From Verrucomicrobiota bacterium (GTDB taxonomy: Bacteria; Verrucomicrobiota; Verrucomicrobiia; Chthoniobacterales; UBA10450): DNA of 64,000 nucleotides. Positions 19,789-30,048 of the stretch are shown here, piece by piece; the stretch's first letter is position 1; every line of letters begins with the position of its first letter. Under the pieces are notes generated by a model, which was given only the letters and a program-made list of their open reading frames with translations, ran no database searches and was not told the origin of the DNA. The DNA lies in the NCBI GenBank assembly GCA_003219415.1, contig QHOS01000020.1:1-64000 (forward strand). The letters run 5' to 3'. Position numbers and translations under genes: made by a program.

Positions 19789-20214
19789 ATGGCAACACGA
19801 ACTGGATCGGCTGTTTGGGAAGGCACACTCAAGCAGGGCAAAGGAACGACGAAACTCGGGAGCGGTGCGTTCGAAGGTCCGTACTCTTTTTCATCGCGGT
19901 TCGAAGAAGGCAAAGGCACCAATCCCGAAGAGATGATCGGCGCAGCTGAGGCCGCGTGCTACTCGATGGCTCTTTCGGCGAACTTGGAGAAAGCGGGCCA
20001 TCCCGCGAAACGAATTAGCACCATGGCCACCGTCAAACTTGAAATGGTTGGCGGCGGACCAAAAATCACGACGATCGAGCTAAAGACCGAAGCCGACGTT
20101 CCCGGTATAGATGAGGCAAAATTCAAGGAACAAGCCGAGCTGACGAAAAAGACTTGCCCGGTCTCCGTGGCACTTTCCGGGACTCAGATCAATCTCGACG
20201 CGAAGTTGCTGTAG
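19789..20214 (+). CDS. OsmC family peroxiredoxin
   Basis: NPEEMIGAAEAACYSMALSANLEKAGHPAKRI and TKKTCPVSVALSGTQINLDAKL; strong RBS aggaggt. Confidence 0.93.
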   Translation: MATRTGSAVWEGTLKQGKGTTKLGSGAFEGPYSFSSRFEEGKGTNPEEMIGAAEAACYSMALSANLEKAGHPAKRISTMATVKLEMVGGGPKITTIELKTEADVPGIDEAKFKEQAELTKKTCPVSVALSGTQINLDAKLL

Positions 20215-20345
20215 TCGCGTCTCAGTGAAACGCGTTCGAAGCGGAAGTGGCAGTCGTTGCACAGAGCGCGAAGGCTACTTGTTCGGCTTCGACAAGATTG
20301 GACTTTTACTGAATCCAAACGACCACGCGATGCATCTCAACAGGG

Positions 20346-21779
20346 ATGGCGCGGAGAATCGGACTTTGGATTTGCCTGTGGCTAATTGTTAGTCTTGCGC
20401 CGATTCGCGCCGGGCAAAACTCAGGTGATCTGCTTAACGACAACGAAATTCGCAGATTAGCCGCGGAGCGAATCAAAGCGCTCGGCGGTGAGCAGAACGG
20501 CGTCGGTATCGTCGTTGGCACGATCTCATCGGAGGGTCGCAAGATCATTTCGGCCGGTGAACGCAGCTTGGATGACCCGCACCCTCTCGATGGCGATACC
20601 GTTTTTGAAATCGGATCGGTGACGAAGGTATTCACAGCGCTGCTGCTTGCTGAGATGGCCGAGAAAAACGAAGTCGGATTGAATGATCCGGTCGCAAAAT
20701 ATTTGCCAGCCGGGTTCAAGGTTCCGGAGGGAAACGGAAAAACGATTTCGCTGCTCGATCTGGCAACGCACACCTCAGGTTTCCCGTTCATGCCTAACGA
20801 GTCGACGATTTCGAACGAATCCGCAGCCGCGAAGTACTCGACCGCCGATCTCCGTCGGTTCGTTGCGAGCTCCGAATTGCGCGGCGTCGGCGAAAAATGG
20901 GAATACTCGAACATCGGCTACTGGCTTTTGAGCGAAGCGCTCGCCGCCCGTGCTGGTCTTGACTACGAAAGTCTGGTGCGGAAGCGCGTGATCACGCCAT
21001 TGGCCCTAACCAATACGGCGTTCGCGCTCTCGCGGGAAATGAAAGCGAATTTCGCGGCTGGCCACAATGCCGTTCTCCAGCCGTCGTCGCCGATCTCGAC
21101 GTTGCCGATCTATTCAATCATGCCTGCAGCCGGCGGTCTTTATTCGACCGCGAATGATTTGTTGAAGTTACTCGCCGTGGCGATGGATTACGAACATTCG
21201 CCGTTAGACGGCGCAATGCGCCTCACCTGGAATACGCGCCGGCTGATGTCGCGGGATGGTTTCGAGCAGGCGCTTGGATGGACAATCATTCACGAGCAGA
21301 AAAGCCTTCTCATCGTACAAGACGGCGGCACATTCGGTTACGCGGTTTCGATTGCGTGGGATCCGGTCAGGCGCGTGGGCGTCGTCGTGCTGTCAAATCA
21401 GGTCGCGAACGTCGGCGACGTCGCGCGTCACTTGTTGCGGCCGAGCATCCCGCTGGAAAAACCGACCGTAACGAAGCGAACCGAGGTGGCGCTCGATCCG
21501 GCAACACTCGACATTTACGTTGGAAATTACGAAGCAACCGGCGAAGGAATCTTCGCGGTGGCTCGCGAGGCTGATTCTCTGACTCTCCGCTCGCCCGCTG
21601 AATGGGGCCTGCCGAAATTCCGACTGCACCCGGAAAATCGACAAGACTTTTTCGCAGGCGAGCTACCGATGCGCCTCGCGTTTCAATTCGAGAATGATGG
21701 CTCGGTCAAGAAGATGCTCGTCTATCCGCCTCGCGGGCAGAAACCGATTTCGGCTGTTCGCTTGGACTCATCCCGCTGA
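20346..21779 (+). CDS. serine hydrolase, class C beta-lactamase family
   Basis: FEIGSVTKVFTALLLAEM (SxxK), EYSNIGYWLLSEALAA (YSN). Confidence 0.9.
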   Translation: MARRIGLWICLWLIVSLAPIRAGQNSGDLLNDNEIRRLAAERIKALGGEQNGVGIVVGTISSEGRKIISAGERSLDDPHPLDGDTVFEIGSVTKVFTALLLAEMAEKNEVGLNDPVAKYLPAGFKVPEGNGKTISLLDLATHTSGFPFMPNESTISNESAAAKYSTADLRRFVASSELRGVGEKWEYSNIGYWLLSEALAARAGLDYESLVRKRVITPLALTNTAFALSREMKANFAAGHNAVLQPSSPISTLPIYSIMPAAGGLYSTANDLLKLLAVAMDYEHSPLDGAMRLTWNTRRLMSRDGFEQALGWTIIHEQKSLLIVQDGGTFGYAVSIAWDPVRRVGVVVLSNQVANVGDVARHLLRPSIPLEKPTVTKRTEVALDPATLDIYVGNYEATGEGIFAVAREADSLTLRSPAEWGLPKFRLHPENRQDFFAGELPMRLAFQFENDGSVKKMLVYPPRGQKPISAVRLDSSR

Positions 21780-21866
21780 TATCAACTCGTTAGGTGACGA
21801 CGCAAATTCGCGATGCCGCGAAGACACGATAGTGCCGCACGCGAGCATGGGGCACAATCCGAAATT

Positions 21867-23357
21867 TTACTTCGCCAACTCGTAGAGATATTCGACAAAA
21901 GACATTACCGCGCCATCGAGTCCTTGTATTTTCGGGTTCGTAGATTCGATGATGTAATATTCGTCCGGCGCATGTGCGCCCGAGCCGTGACCGAGACCGA
22001 AATGTCCGGCGGCAAGTTTCAGGGGATCGCCGGTAAAGACGTAACCTGGATACGAGCCGGCGTTGCGCGGCCACAACAGCGCATCGATTCCGGATTTCTT
22101 GTAAGTCGTGACCTGCGCCTTTATGAGTGCGGAATCGGCGGATGTGCTCGTGGGATCGTAACCGCCGGTCATGTTCACTTCGATGTCGCCGAAGCCGCGC
22201 TTGGCCAAATGCGCCTTTAACGCCGCGAGTGCGTCTGCGGCCTTCATGTCTGGCACGAGGCGCATGTCAATCTTCGCAACAGCGCGATGAGGCAAAATGG
22301 TTTTGCCGCCAGGACCTGTGTAACCGCCAACCAAACCCTCAATGTTCACCGTCGGCTGGGATTCGAGTCGTTCGTTGGCCTGGTCCCACGGCAAATTGTT
22401 GATCCAGTGTTGGACGCTGAACAGTTTCTTCGTCTGTGCTTCGCTCCGCACCTTCGACACTTTTTCGATCGTCGATTTTTCTTCGGCGCTGAGCGGAAGA
22501 GGCTTCGGATAATTGTCGATTGCGATTTCGTTGCCGTCGTCTGACACCAGCGTGTCGAGCGCCTTGACCAAATGCCAGGCAGGACTGTCGACCATCGCCT
22601 TGAGCGATGAATGAATGTCTTTGGACGGACCGCGTCCCCATTTTTCACCGCTCGACACCAATTCCAACTCGATCACGCCTTTCGACCCGAGATTGACTGT
22701 GACAACGCCATCTAAATCCTGCGTCGCCGAGGGCATGAATACGCCGACACATTTCTTTAGCGCATCGAGCACTTCCGGTCGCCTAACAAGTTGCGGGATG
22801 TGCGGCGAACCGATTTCTTCTTCGCCTTCGGCTACCATCACCAGGTTCACCGGCAGTTTCTTGCCCGCACCGCGAATGGCATGCAGCGCTGCGAGGAACG
22901 CTGCTTCCGGTCCTTTTTGGTTCACCGCGCCACGGCCGATGATCACCTTCCCCAGAGGCGGTTTGTCCACTATTCGCGCTTCGGTAGGCGGAGACGTCCA
23001 TTCTGCCGGATCGAACTGTTTCACGTCGTACATGAAATAAAGACCGACAGTTTTCGGAGCACCTGCATCAAGCGTCGCGAATACGCCGGGTTTGCCGTCC
23101 GTGCTGATCACCGTTGCCTGCTGAAATCCTGCATCGCGAGCGAGCTTAGCCATGTATTCCGCGCCTTCCGGATAGCCGCGGTTCTCCGCCGCGATCGACA
23201 CCTGTCCGATCCAATCCTGTAGGCGTTTCACCGACTCATCATGTCGCTTCGTGATCTCCGCTTTGATTGGAGCAAGGTTGTCTTCAGTTGGATAGGCTCG
23301 GTCTGTGCCGCCGACGAAAGCGGCAACTATTAACAACAATAGAAGTCGTTTATTCAT
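21867..23357 (-). CDS. M20/M25/M40 family metallopeptidase (dipeptidase)
   Basis: signal peptide; LYFMYDVKQFD, KGPEAAFLAALHAIRGAGKKLPVNLVMVAEGEEEIGSPH. Confidence 0.88.
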   Translation of the reverse strand: MNKRLLLLLIVAAFVGGTDRAYPTEDNLAPIKAEITKRHDESVKRLQDWIGQVSIAAENRGYPEGAEYMAKLARDAGFQQATVISTDGKPGVFATLDAGAPKTVGLYFMYDVKQFDPAEWTSPPTEARIVDKPPLGKVIIGRGAVNQKGPEAAFLAALHAIRGAGKKLPVNLVMVAEGEEEIGSPHIPQLVRRPEVLDALKKCVGVFMPSATQDLDGVVTVNLGSKGVIELELVSSGEKWGRGPSKDIHSSLKAMVDSPAWHLVKALDTLVSDDGNEIAIDNYPKPLPLSAEEKSTIEKVSKVRSEAQTKKLFSVQHWINNLPWDQANERLESQPTVNIEGLVGGYTGPGGKTILPHRAVAKIDMRLVPDMKAADALAALKAHLAKRGFGDIEVNMTGGYDPTSTSADSALIKAQVTTYKKSGIDALLWPRNAGSYPGYVFTGDPLKLAAGHFGLGHGSGAHAPDEYYIIESTNPKIQGLDGAVMSFVEYLYELAK

Positions 23358-23371
23358 ATTACAGACGGCTC

Positions 23372-25645
23372 TTACAGAGCCAAATTTTCCTGCTTTGCAG
23401 TTGAGCCGGCAGCGACGGTAAGTCCACCGAATTTTTTCATGAGGTCGTCAAGCTTGGCGACATAGTAATCGACGTTTTCGTCGCGATTTTCGGGATCGAA
23501 CTCGCTGGCGAGCTTGGCGGCTTCGTAAGCGGGAACTTTTTTCGGTGTCGCTTTAATGTAATAGCTGATTTGGTCGCCCGGTTTGTAATTGCGGCCGCTT
23601 GCCAGGGCGAGTTCGTACGCGGCAGCGCGGTTGCGCGCGGAGCCGGCAATCTTGGCGCGATATTTATCGAGCGAATCTTGCAGCGTGTCGGTCTTCATCA
23701 GCATGTCGATCTTCCATTCGCAGTTCTGGATTTTTCGCTCAAACTCATCCCGAAGATTCGTAATCGCTTCTGGTTTTCCCTCCATGATCAGCTTGATCAT
23801 GTCCTCCAAAAAAACGCGCTGGAATTTTTCGAGTCCGCGCGATTTGAGCGCGCCGCCTTTCATAATCACGTCACCATCTTTGGTGAGGAGTGCGTAATTC
23901 TTAGCTTTGTAGCTGAACATGGCGTCAAATTCTTCGTCGAACTCGATTTCAATTCCCTCGGGCAATTCCTTCGCCAAACCTTCACGCAATTCGTCGATTT
24001 CGTCTGCTGTAGTGGCAGCCGAGTTGGCTGCTTTACCTTTCTTCGCAGGCGACATGCCTGCCTTCATGGAAAAAGGCGGCACGAAATAAATTCCGTCCGT
24101 ATCGACTTCGATCACCTTCGCGCCGTGAGCGCCTAACCAGTCGATCATCTTCTTGAGCAAATCGCGTCCGATCTGGGTGACCCGCGCCGCGGCATCGAAA
24201 TCGGCGAAATGTCCCTGCGCGAACCCCAGATAACCGTAGAAGCTGTTCAGCAGAATCTTAAACGTATTTTGCAACGCCTGGAGATGATGCTGCTTTGCGG
24301 GATCTTTCTCCGCCCGCATCTCGGCCTTCGCTTCCAATCGAAACGTGCGCAGATCAGTGAGCAAATGGCGGAAGATTTGCAGTTGATCGCTCACCGGAAA
24401 ACAATCGAATTTCAACATGATCGACGGATAGAGCGAAGCGACGTCGCAGTGCCAGACGTTGTGCGCAACTCCGGTGAAGAAGATATCAGTGTATCCACCT
24501 TCGAATGCGCGCACCATCGGCAGCTCGGGAATGGAATGGCGTTGCCGGAAATACTCACGCAGGAACAACGCATTGATTCGCGTTGCATTGCCGCGCACGA
24601 TCACATCCTGATAGTTATAGGGAAAAATCTGGGCCTGGATGAAGTAGCTCGCGCTTAACAGTTCCGAGAGTGCTCGCGTCTCACGGACGCCGCACAACGC
24701 GCGTCGTCGAAATTGTTCCGAATTGTCCAGATACGCTCGCTGTAATTCCTTGCCTGTAAGCGTGGAAATCTCTCCGCTGTCGCAAAGATCAAAATGACGG
24801 GCGACATCGGTCCTCTCGAAACCGGCAAGCGAACGCATGCCGACGTCATAAAATTGCGCGAGCAAAAAAGTATCAACGAAATGACGGCCACCAACTGTGA
24901 ACTTCGGATAATCGATTGTTTTTTCGGCGATTTGGAGTCGTGACGGCCGCGAACGCAAGAATCCGTCACTGCGTCCCCAATCGAGTTTTGTCTTCGCTTT
25001 CTTCGCACGTGCGACCAGATATGGCAGATCAGAACGGAAGAGATCGTGGCCTTCGATCACATCCGGATCTCGTTCTTTGATAATCGCGGTCAGTCGCTTC
25101 AATGCCGCGTGTTCCGATTCCTCCACATTTTTGGGATCGACAACCAGTTGTTCTTCCCAACCGGTGTTATCCGAGAGTGCGATGCTCATGATGTGATCGC
25201 CCCGGCCAGGATCATCGATCCCGGCTACAGCGTTTTCGAATGAAAGCACCTCGATCTGCATGCGTTTGAGCTCTTCAAACGGGAGGTCTTTAAACAATGT
25301 GCGCCCCGTGGCAGTGAGGTAATGCTGCACGGGATCAGTGAATGCGAAGAAGTCGCGCCCAGTGCCTTTAAGCCCGTTGCGCAATGCGATGAGTTCCTTC
25401 CAGCTATCAACCGTGACCAGCCAGCCGTATTTGAGACTGCTCTCAAGCTTTTCGGACTCGATACCAAGATCGACAACGTCCGAATCGCACCAGACAAATG
25501 GGTGAAAAGGCTCGACATCGGCAATGGTCGATCCATCTGCTTCCCGGCGATAAACCTTAACCGTCCCGGTTTCGCCAAGTTCGATGGCGACAATGCGTGG
25601 AGTAAGATCAGCGCCGAAGAGCAGTCTGTTCTTCTCGAATTCCAT
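23372..25645 (-). CDS. family-B DNA polymerase
   Basis: motif A CDVASLYPSIML, motif B FKILLNSFYGYLGF, motif C VIEVDTDGIYFV; exonuclease domain present but degenerate. Confidence 0.9.
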   Translation of the reverse strand: MEFEKNRLLFGADLTPRIVAIELGETGTVKVYRREADGSTIADVEPFHPFVWCDSDVVDLGIESEKLESSLKYGWLVTVDSWKELIALRNGLKGTGRDFFAFTDPVQHYLTATGRTLFKDLPFEELKRMQIEVLSFENAVAGIDDPGRGDHIMSIALSDNTGWEEQLVVDPKNVEESEHAALKRLTAIIKERDPDVIEGHDLFRSDLPYLVARAKKAKTKLDWGRSDGFLRSRPSRLQIAEKTIDYPKFTVGGRHFVDTFLLAQFYDVGMRSLAGFERTDVARHFDLCDSGEISTLTGKELQRAYLDNSEQFRRRALCGVRETRALSELLSASYFIQAQIFPYNYQDVIVRGNATRINALFLREYFRQRHSIPELPMVRAFEGGYTDIFFTGVAHNVWHCDVASLYPSIMLKFDCFPVSDQLQIFRHLLTDLRTFRLEAKAEMRAEKDPAKQHHLQALQNTFKILLNSFYGYLGFAQGHFADFDAAARVTQIGRDLLKKMIDWLGAHGAKVIEVDTDGIYFVPPFSMKAGMSPAKKGKAANSAATTADEIDELREGLAKELPEGIEIEFDEEFDAMFSYKAKNYALLTKDGDVIMKGGALKSRGLEKFQRVFLEDMIKLIMEGKPEAITNLRDEFERKIQNCEWKIDMLMKTDTLQDSLDKYRAKIAGSARNRAAAYELALASGRNYKPGDQISYYIKATPKKVPAYEAAKLASEFDPENRDENVDYYVAKLDDLMKKFGGLTVAAGSTAKQENLAL

Positions 25646-25661
25646 GAGCGTTCCAACTTTC

Positions 25662-25747
25662 TGTCATTTCGAGCGAAGTCGAGAAATCTCTTACGTCATT
25701 GCGCGGCGTAAGAATTCAGAGATGCTTCGGCTTCGCTCAGCATGACA
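25662..25747. repeat. dispersed TGTCATnnCGAGCG inverted repeat, copy 4
   Basis: tgtcatttcgagcgaagtcgag ... cggcttcgctcagcatgaca. Confidence 0.85.
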
Positions 25748-25749
25748 AA

Positions 25750-27093
25750 ATGAAGACCGTCTCGTCGTCGATCGTGTTACTTTCCATCCTCCTGCCGGCT
25801 CTTGCCATTGCGCAGCAAACGCCGCAATCGTTCGCTGACACGCAGCTGCCCTCATTACTCGCGATTTACAAGGACATTCACAGTCATCCGGAATTATCCG
25901 GGCACGAGGAACGCACCGCACTTCTCATCGCAAAGGAATTGCGCGCCGCGGGTTGCCAGGTCACCGAGCATCTCGGCAAATATGAGAACGCCAAACTCAA
26001 AGGTTACGGGGTTGTGGGCGTGATGAAGAATGGTGACGGGCCGATTGTGCTTGTACGCACGGATATGGATGCGTTGCCAGTGGAAGAAGAGACTGGTTTG
26101 CCGTACGCCAGCAAGACCGTCGCGCAAAACGATGAAGGTAAGGATGTGCATGTGATGCACGCCTGCGGGCACGACGCACACATGGCCGCTTTCATTGGCA
26201 CGGTGCGCGCTCTCGCAAAGCTAAAGGATCAATGGCACGGGACGATCGTGTTCGTAGCGCAACCCGCGGAGGAGACAGGCAACGGCGCGCGCGCCTTGCT
26301 CAAGAACGGTCTTTACGAAAAATTCGGTAAACCGAATTTCGCGCTCGGTTTTCATGACAAAGCGGACCTGGAAACCGGCCACATTGGCGTAACCGAAGGT
26401 TACACCTACGCAAATGTCGATTCAGTCGATGTCACCGTCCGGGGCGTGGGCGGTCACGGCGCCTACCCGCACAAAACAAAGGACCCGGTGGTACTTGCGG
26501 CGGAAATGATCAACGACTGGCAAACCATCGCGAGCCGCGAGAACAATCCACTCGATCCCATTGTTATCACAGTGGGTTCCATTCACGGCGGAACGAAGCG
26601 CAACATCATTTCGGACGAAGTGAAGATGCAGCTGACAGTGCGCACCTACAAATCTGATGTGCGCGAACGCGTGCTGGCTGCGATTGAGCAGATCGCCAAA
26701 GGGATCGCCGCCGCTGGCGGAGTCCCGCCGGAGCGGGCGCCGATTGTCACCGTAAGTAAAGATGAATTCTGCCCCGCAACTTATAACAACCCCGAGCTGA
26801 CCAAGCGACTCATTGCCGTTTGGAAGACGTCTTTAGGCAACGAGAACGTGAAGATTGTTGATCCAACGATGGGCGGTGAAGATTTTTCCGAATACAGTCT
26901 GCCCGACCATTCCATTCCCGCGGTTGATTTTCACATCGGCGCAGTCGAGCCGGCGAAGATCGCCGAGTACAAGCAGTCGGGAAAAGAATTACCAAGCCTG
27001 CATTCAAGCAAGTTCGCGCCGGTTCCAGAACCAACAATCCGTGTTGGGATCATCGGAATGACGAGCGCCGTGCTCGAATTAATGAAGAAATAG
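25750..27093 (+). CDS. M20D amidohydrolase (IAA-amino-acid-hydrolase-like), secreted; ORF extends upstream to 25699 into a repeat
   Basis: IHSHPELSGHEERTALLIAKEL, DMDALPVEEETGLPYAS, MHACGHDAHMAAFIG. Confidence 0.9.
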   Translation: MKTVSSSIVLLSILLPALAIAQQTPQSFADTQLPSLLAIYKDIHSHPELSGHEERTALLIAKELRAAGCQVTEHLGKYENAKLKGYGVVGVMKNGDGPIVLVRTDMDALPVEEETGLPYASKTVAQNDEGKDVHVMHACGHDAHMAAFIGTVRALAKLKDQWHGTIVFVAQPAEETGNGARALLKNGLYEKFGKPNFALGFHDKADLETGHIGVTEGYTYANVDSVDVTVRGVGGHGAYPHKTKDPVVLAAEMINDWQTIASRENNPLDPIVITVGSIHGGTKRNIISDEVKMQLTVRTYKSDVRERVLAAIEQIAKGIAAAGGVPPERAPIVTVSKDEFCPATYNNPELTKRLIAVWKTSLGNENVKIVDPTMGGEDFSEYSLPDHSIPAVDFHIGAVEPAKIAEYKQSGKELPSLHSSKFAPVPEPTIRVGIIGMTSAVLELMKK

Positions 27094-27198
27094 GACAAGC
27101 CTGCGCGAGTCGTCATCCGAGACTCGTAATTCGAAATCCGAGATCCGGCCGAATTACGATTCAACGATTTAACAAATTACGATTTAACCCGCGAAGTC

Positions 27199-28623
27199 TC
27201 ACTTCACCTTGATTTTTTTTCGCAGATACGTCGGAACGTCGAGATCTTCACCTTCGACAATAGTTGGCTCGCTTTTTTCAAATCGACCGCGGTTGACCGG
27301 CTCGAACTGCAAGACTTCCTGTTTGGCTTGTATGGATTTTTCAGTGGACACTTTTTCCTCTTTTGGAGGCGGCGGTTTTCTCCGTGGCGCGCTCACGGGC
27401 GGCGGCTCAGGCGGGTCGACAACCTCGAATGAGTTCGAGACTGATTCGACAGGCGGCGCTGGCGCGGTTTCGACCTCAGGGAAATTGGGTTCCTCAACAG
27501 GAGTGTCCTCCGCCGACTGAAAATCTTCGACTGATGCAGGCTCGGGCTCGACTTCAATCTTCGGCGGCGCCTCTCGAGGTTCTTCCCACACTGCCGGCAT
27601 TGCTGGCGCGCTGCTGAGCGGAGGCTGAGTCTGCGGCAAATCCTCATCCGCTGTAAACGAACTGATAATCGTCACGCTCAAGCAATCCCCCAACCGTCCG
27701 TCCACAGCAGTGCCAAAAAGAATCTGCGTTTCCTCGTTCACGTGCCGGCCGAGTTCCTTCATGACGATTTCGACTTCCGACAAGGTCATGGCCGGCCCGC
27801 CTGCCACCTGTACGAGGACCCGCGCGGCGTCCGCCAGCGTGCGACCTCGATCCATCAATGGACTCTTGAGCGCCTGTGCCAGCGCATCATGCGCGCGATT
27901 GTCCGAATCGGATTCGCCAAAGCCGAACAAGCATCGGCCATTACGGCTACGCAACGCAGAAAGCAAATCGTCGAAGCCAATGCGAATGAGTCCTGGTCGC
28001 TGAATCAGATTTACTATCGAACGGATACTTTGACTGATAGTCGTATCGGCCTTGGAAAACGCCTGATGAATACCGGCGTGCGGCGCGACCATGTCACCCA
28101 TCTGATCGTTTTCGAAGCAAACCACTGCGTTCGCGATCTCGTTGAGACGGCCCAGAGCTTCACGGGCCTGAGCGTTGCGGCGCCTGCCTTCGAACGCAAA
28201 CGGCAATGTTGCGAATGCAAGAACCAGCGCGCCCGCCTCGCGAGCGAGATGCGCCACATATGGCGCTGCCCCCGATCCCGTGCCACCGCCCAGCCCTGCA
28301 CAGATAAAGATCATTCGTGCGCCGGTCAACGCCTCGCGGATCTCTTCTGTCGATTCGAATGCCGCCTGATAGCCAAGCTCGGGATCGCCGCCTGCACCCA
28401 AGCCACGGGTGACAGTGCGACCGAGCTGTACTTTGTGCGCGGCAACTGAGCTCGCCAGTGATTGCACGTCGGTGTTGACGGCGAGGACTTCTGCTCCCTC
28501 CAATCCGTCGAGCACGATCCGATCGAGCGCATTCAGACCGGCGCCACCGACACTGACAATTTTGATTGGAATAAATTCCTCCGCCCGCTCGGGGAGGCTG
28601 TAGTTTTTACTGAGTTGAATCAT
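27199..28623 (-). CDS. ftsZ: cell division protein FtsZ
   Basis: GLGGGTGSGAAP tubulin signature, VGGAGLNALDRI, C-terminal DLDVPTYLRKK. Confidence 0.95.
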   Translation of the reverse strand: MIQLSKNYSLPERAEEFIPIKIVSVGGAGLNALDRIVLDGLEGAEVLAVNTDVQSLASSVAAHKVQLGRTVTRGLGAGGDPELGYQAAFESTEEIREALTGARMIFICAGLGGGTGSGAAPYVAHLAREAGALVLAFATLPFAFEGRRRNAQAREALGRLNEIANAVVCFENDQMGDMVAPHAGIHQAFSKADTTISQSIRSIVNLIQRPGLIRIGFDDLLSALRSRNGRCLFGFGESDSDNRAHDALAQALKSPLMDRGRTLADAARVLVQVAGGPAMTLSEVEIVMKELGRHVNEETQILFGTAVDGRLGDCLSVTIISSFTADEDLPQTQPPLSSAPAMPAVWEEPREAPPKIEVEPEPASVEDFQSAEDTPVEEPNFPEVETAPAPPVESVSNSFEVVDPPEPPPVSAPRRKPPPPKEEKVSTEKSIQAKQEVLQFEPVNRGRFEKSEPTIVEGEDLDVPTYLRKKIKVK

Positions 28624-28666
28624 ATTGATCTTTCTGCTTTTGGTCGTGCAATCACCGTTCCAAATT

Positions 28667-28813
28667 TGTCATTCCGAGGAACCTCTCAATTCGCCAGGAA
28701 GTCACACGAAGTCCTAATGGTGTCGTCCTGGCCTTGTGCGCACGTAAGTGAAGCCAGGTAAACGCTGAGCGTATTTGTGAGGTCCCTCGCCGTCTGTGCG
28801 GCTCGGGATGACC
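28667..28813. repeat. dispersed TGTCATnnCGAG inverted repeat, copy 5 (long variant with internal inverted structure)
   Basis: tgtcattccgaggaacctc ... gaggtccctcgcc...ggctcgggatgac. Confidence 0.65.
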
Positions 28814-28835
28814 GATTGAGAGCGCGCTCATCATC

Positions 28836-30044
28836 TCATCGTCGTCCGCTGAAAATTCTTCCCAGGATTCGCCCAATTCCTCGCGCTGGCCGCTCTGTTT
28901 GCACCGCCTGGGCATATTTGATCAACCCGATTGCGGTGGAAAATTGCGGGTTCTCTACTGCAGAGGTGACGCCTGATGTTGTTTGAGCGTGCGCGACGTG
29001 TGCCGGCATTTCGAAAATCTCTTCCGCGAGATTGTCGATGCCATTGAGGAGGCTGCATCCGCCTGTGATGAAAATTCCAGCGCCCAGGTAATTGATGAAT
29101 GGTTCGTCATCGAGCCTGCGTTTGAGCAACTCAAGAGTCTCGCGCAAGCGCAGATGAATAATTGTGTTCAAGGTTTCACGCTCGATTTCCTTGCCCGCAA
29201 AACCGGAATCGTCCTTTAGCAAAATCATTTCGCCCGGAAAACAATTGCCGAGCACGCAACTTCCTTCCTCGATTTTGAGTTTCTCTGCGCGTGCCATTGG
29301 GATGCGCAACCCCATGGAGATATCATTTGTGATATGGTCGCCGCCGATCGCGACGCAACCGCTCTGCTTCACCGCGCCGTCCGCGTACAGGACATAGTCT
29401 GTCGTCCCGCCGCCGATATCGATCGCCAGTGCCCCGAGATCTTTTTGGTGTTGCGTGAGGACCACCTGGGCAGAAGCAAGGCCGCCGAAAACGACATCCT
29501 CGACGTCGAGCGGTAATTCCTTCACACATCGGATTGTGTTCTGGATGCGCGTCCGGACACCGTGAATAATGTGGAAATCGGCTTCTAATCTTTGGCCGAG
29601 CATCCCGAGCGGGCTCAGCACGCCGTCTTGTCCATCGACGTGATAATGCTGAATGATGGAATGAAGGAACGCGTTTTGCGCAGGAATGCTTACCTCGCGC
29701 GCATTGATTTTCACGTCTTCGATGTCCTGCTCGTCAATTTCATCGCGGTCTTCGGGCAGCATGACGCATCCGCGATTGTTGAAGCTTTGAAGATGCGACC
29801 CGGCAATCGCCACATAAACGCTTCGGATCATGACGTCGCTTTTCTGTTCGGCATCGACCACGGCCTCGTGCACGCATTTCATTGCCGTTTCAAAATCAAC
29901 GATCTCGCCCTTGCGTACGCCCCGCGACGGCGTTTGCCCGACACCGAGAATTTTGACGGTGCCGTCGGGCCGGCTCTCTCCAACAACCACACAGATTTTG
30001 GAGGTTCCAATCTCAAGACCAATCATCAAATTATTGCTCGCCAT
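28836..30044 (-). CDS. ftsA: cell division protein FtsA (ORF extends to 30176; start likely MASNNLMIGLEIGTSKI)
   Basis: MIGLEIGTSKICVVVGE, LAIDIGGGTTDYVLYADG, YLGAGIFITGGCSLL. Confidence 0.95.
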   Translation of the reverse strand: MASNNLMIGLEIGTSKICVVVGESRPDGTVKILGVGQTPSRGVRKGEIVDFETAMKCVHEAVVDAEQKSDVMIRSVYVAIAGSHLQSFNNRGCVMLPEDRDEIDEQDIEDVKINAREVSIPAQNAFLHSIIQHYHVDGQDGVLSPLGMLGQRLEADFHIIHGVRTRIQNTIRCVKELPLDVEDVVFGGLASAQVVLTQHQKDLGALAIDIGGGTTDYVLYADGAVKQSGCVAIGGDHITNDISMGLRIPMARAEKLKIEEGSCVLGNCFPGEMILLKDDSGFAGKEIERETLNTIIHLRLRETLELLKRRLDDEPFINYLGAGIFITGGCSLLNGIDNLAEEIFEMPAHVAHAQTTSGVTSAVENPQFSTAIGLIKYAQAVQTERPARGIGRILGRIFSGRR

Positions 30045-30048
30045 TGTG

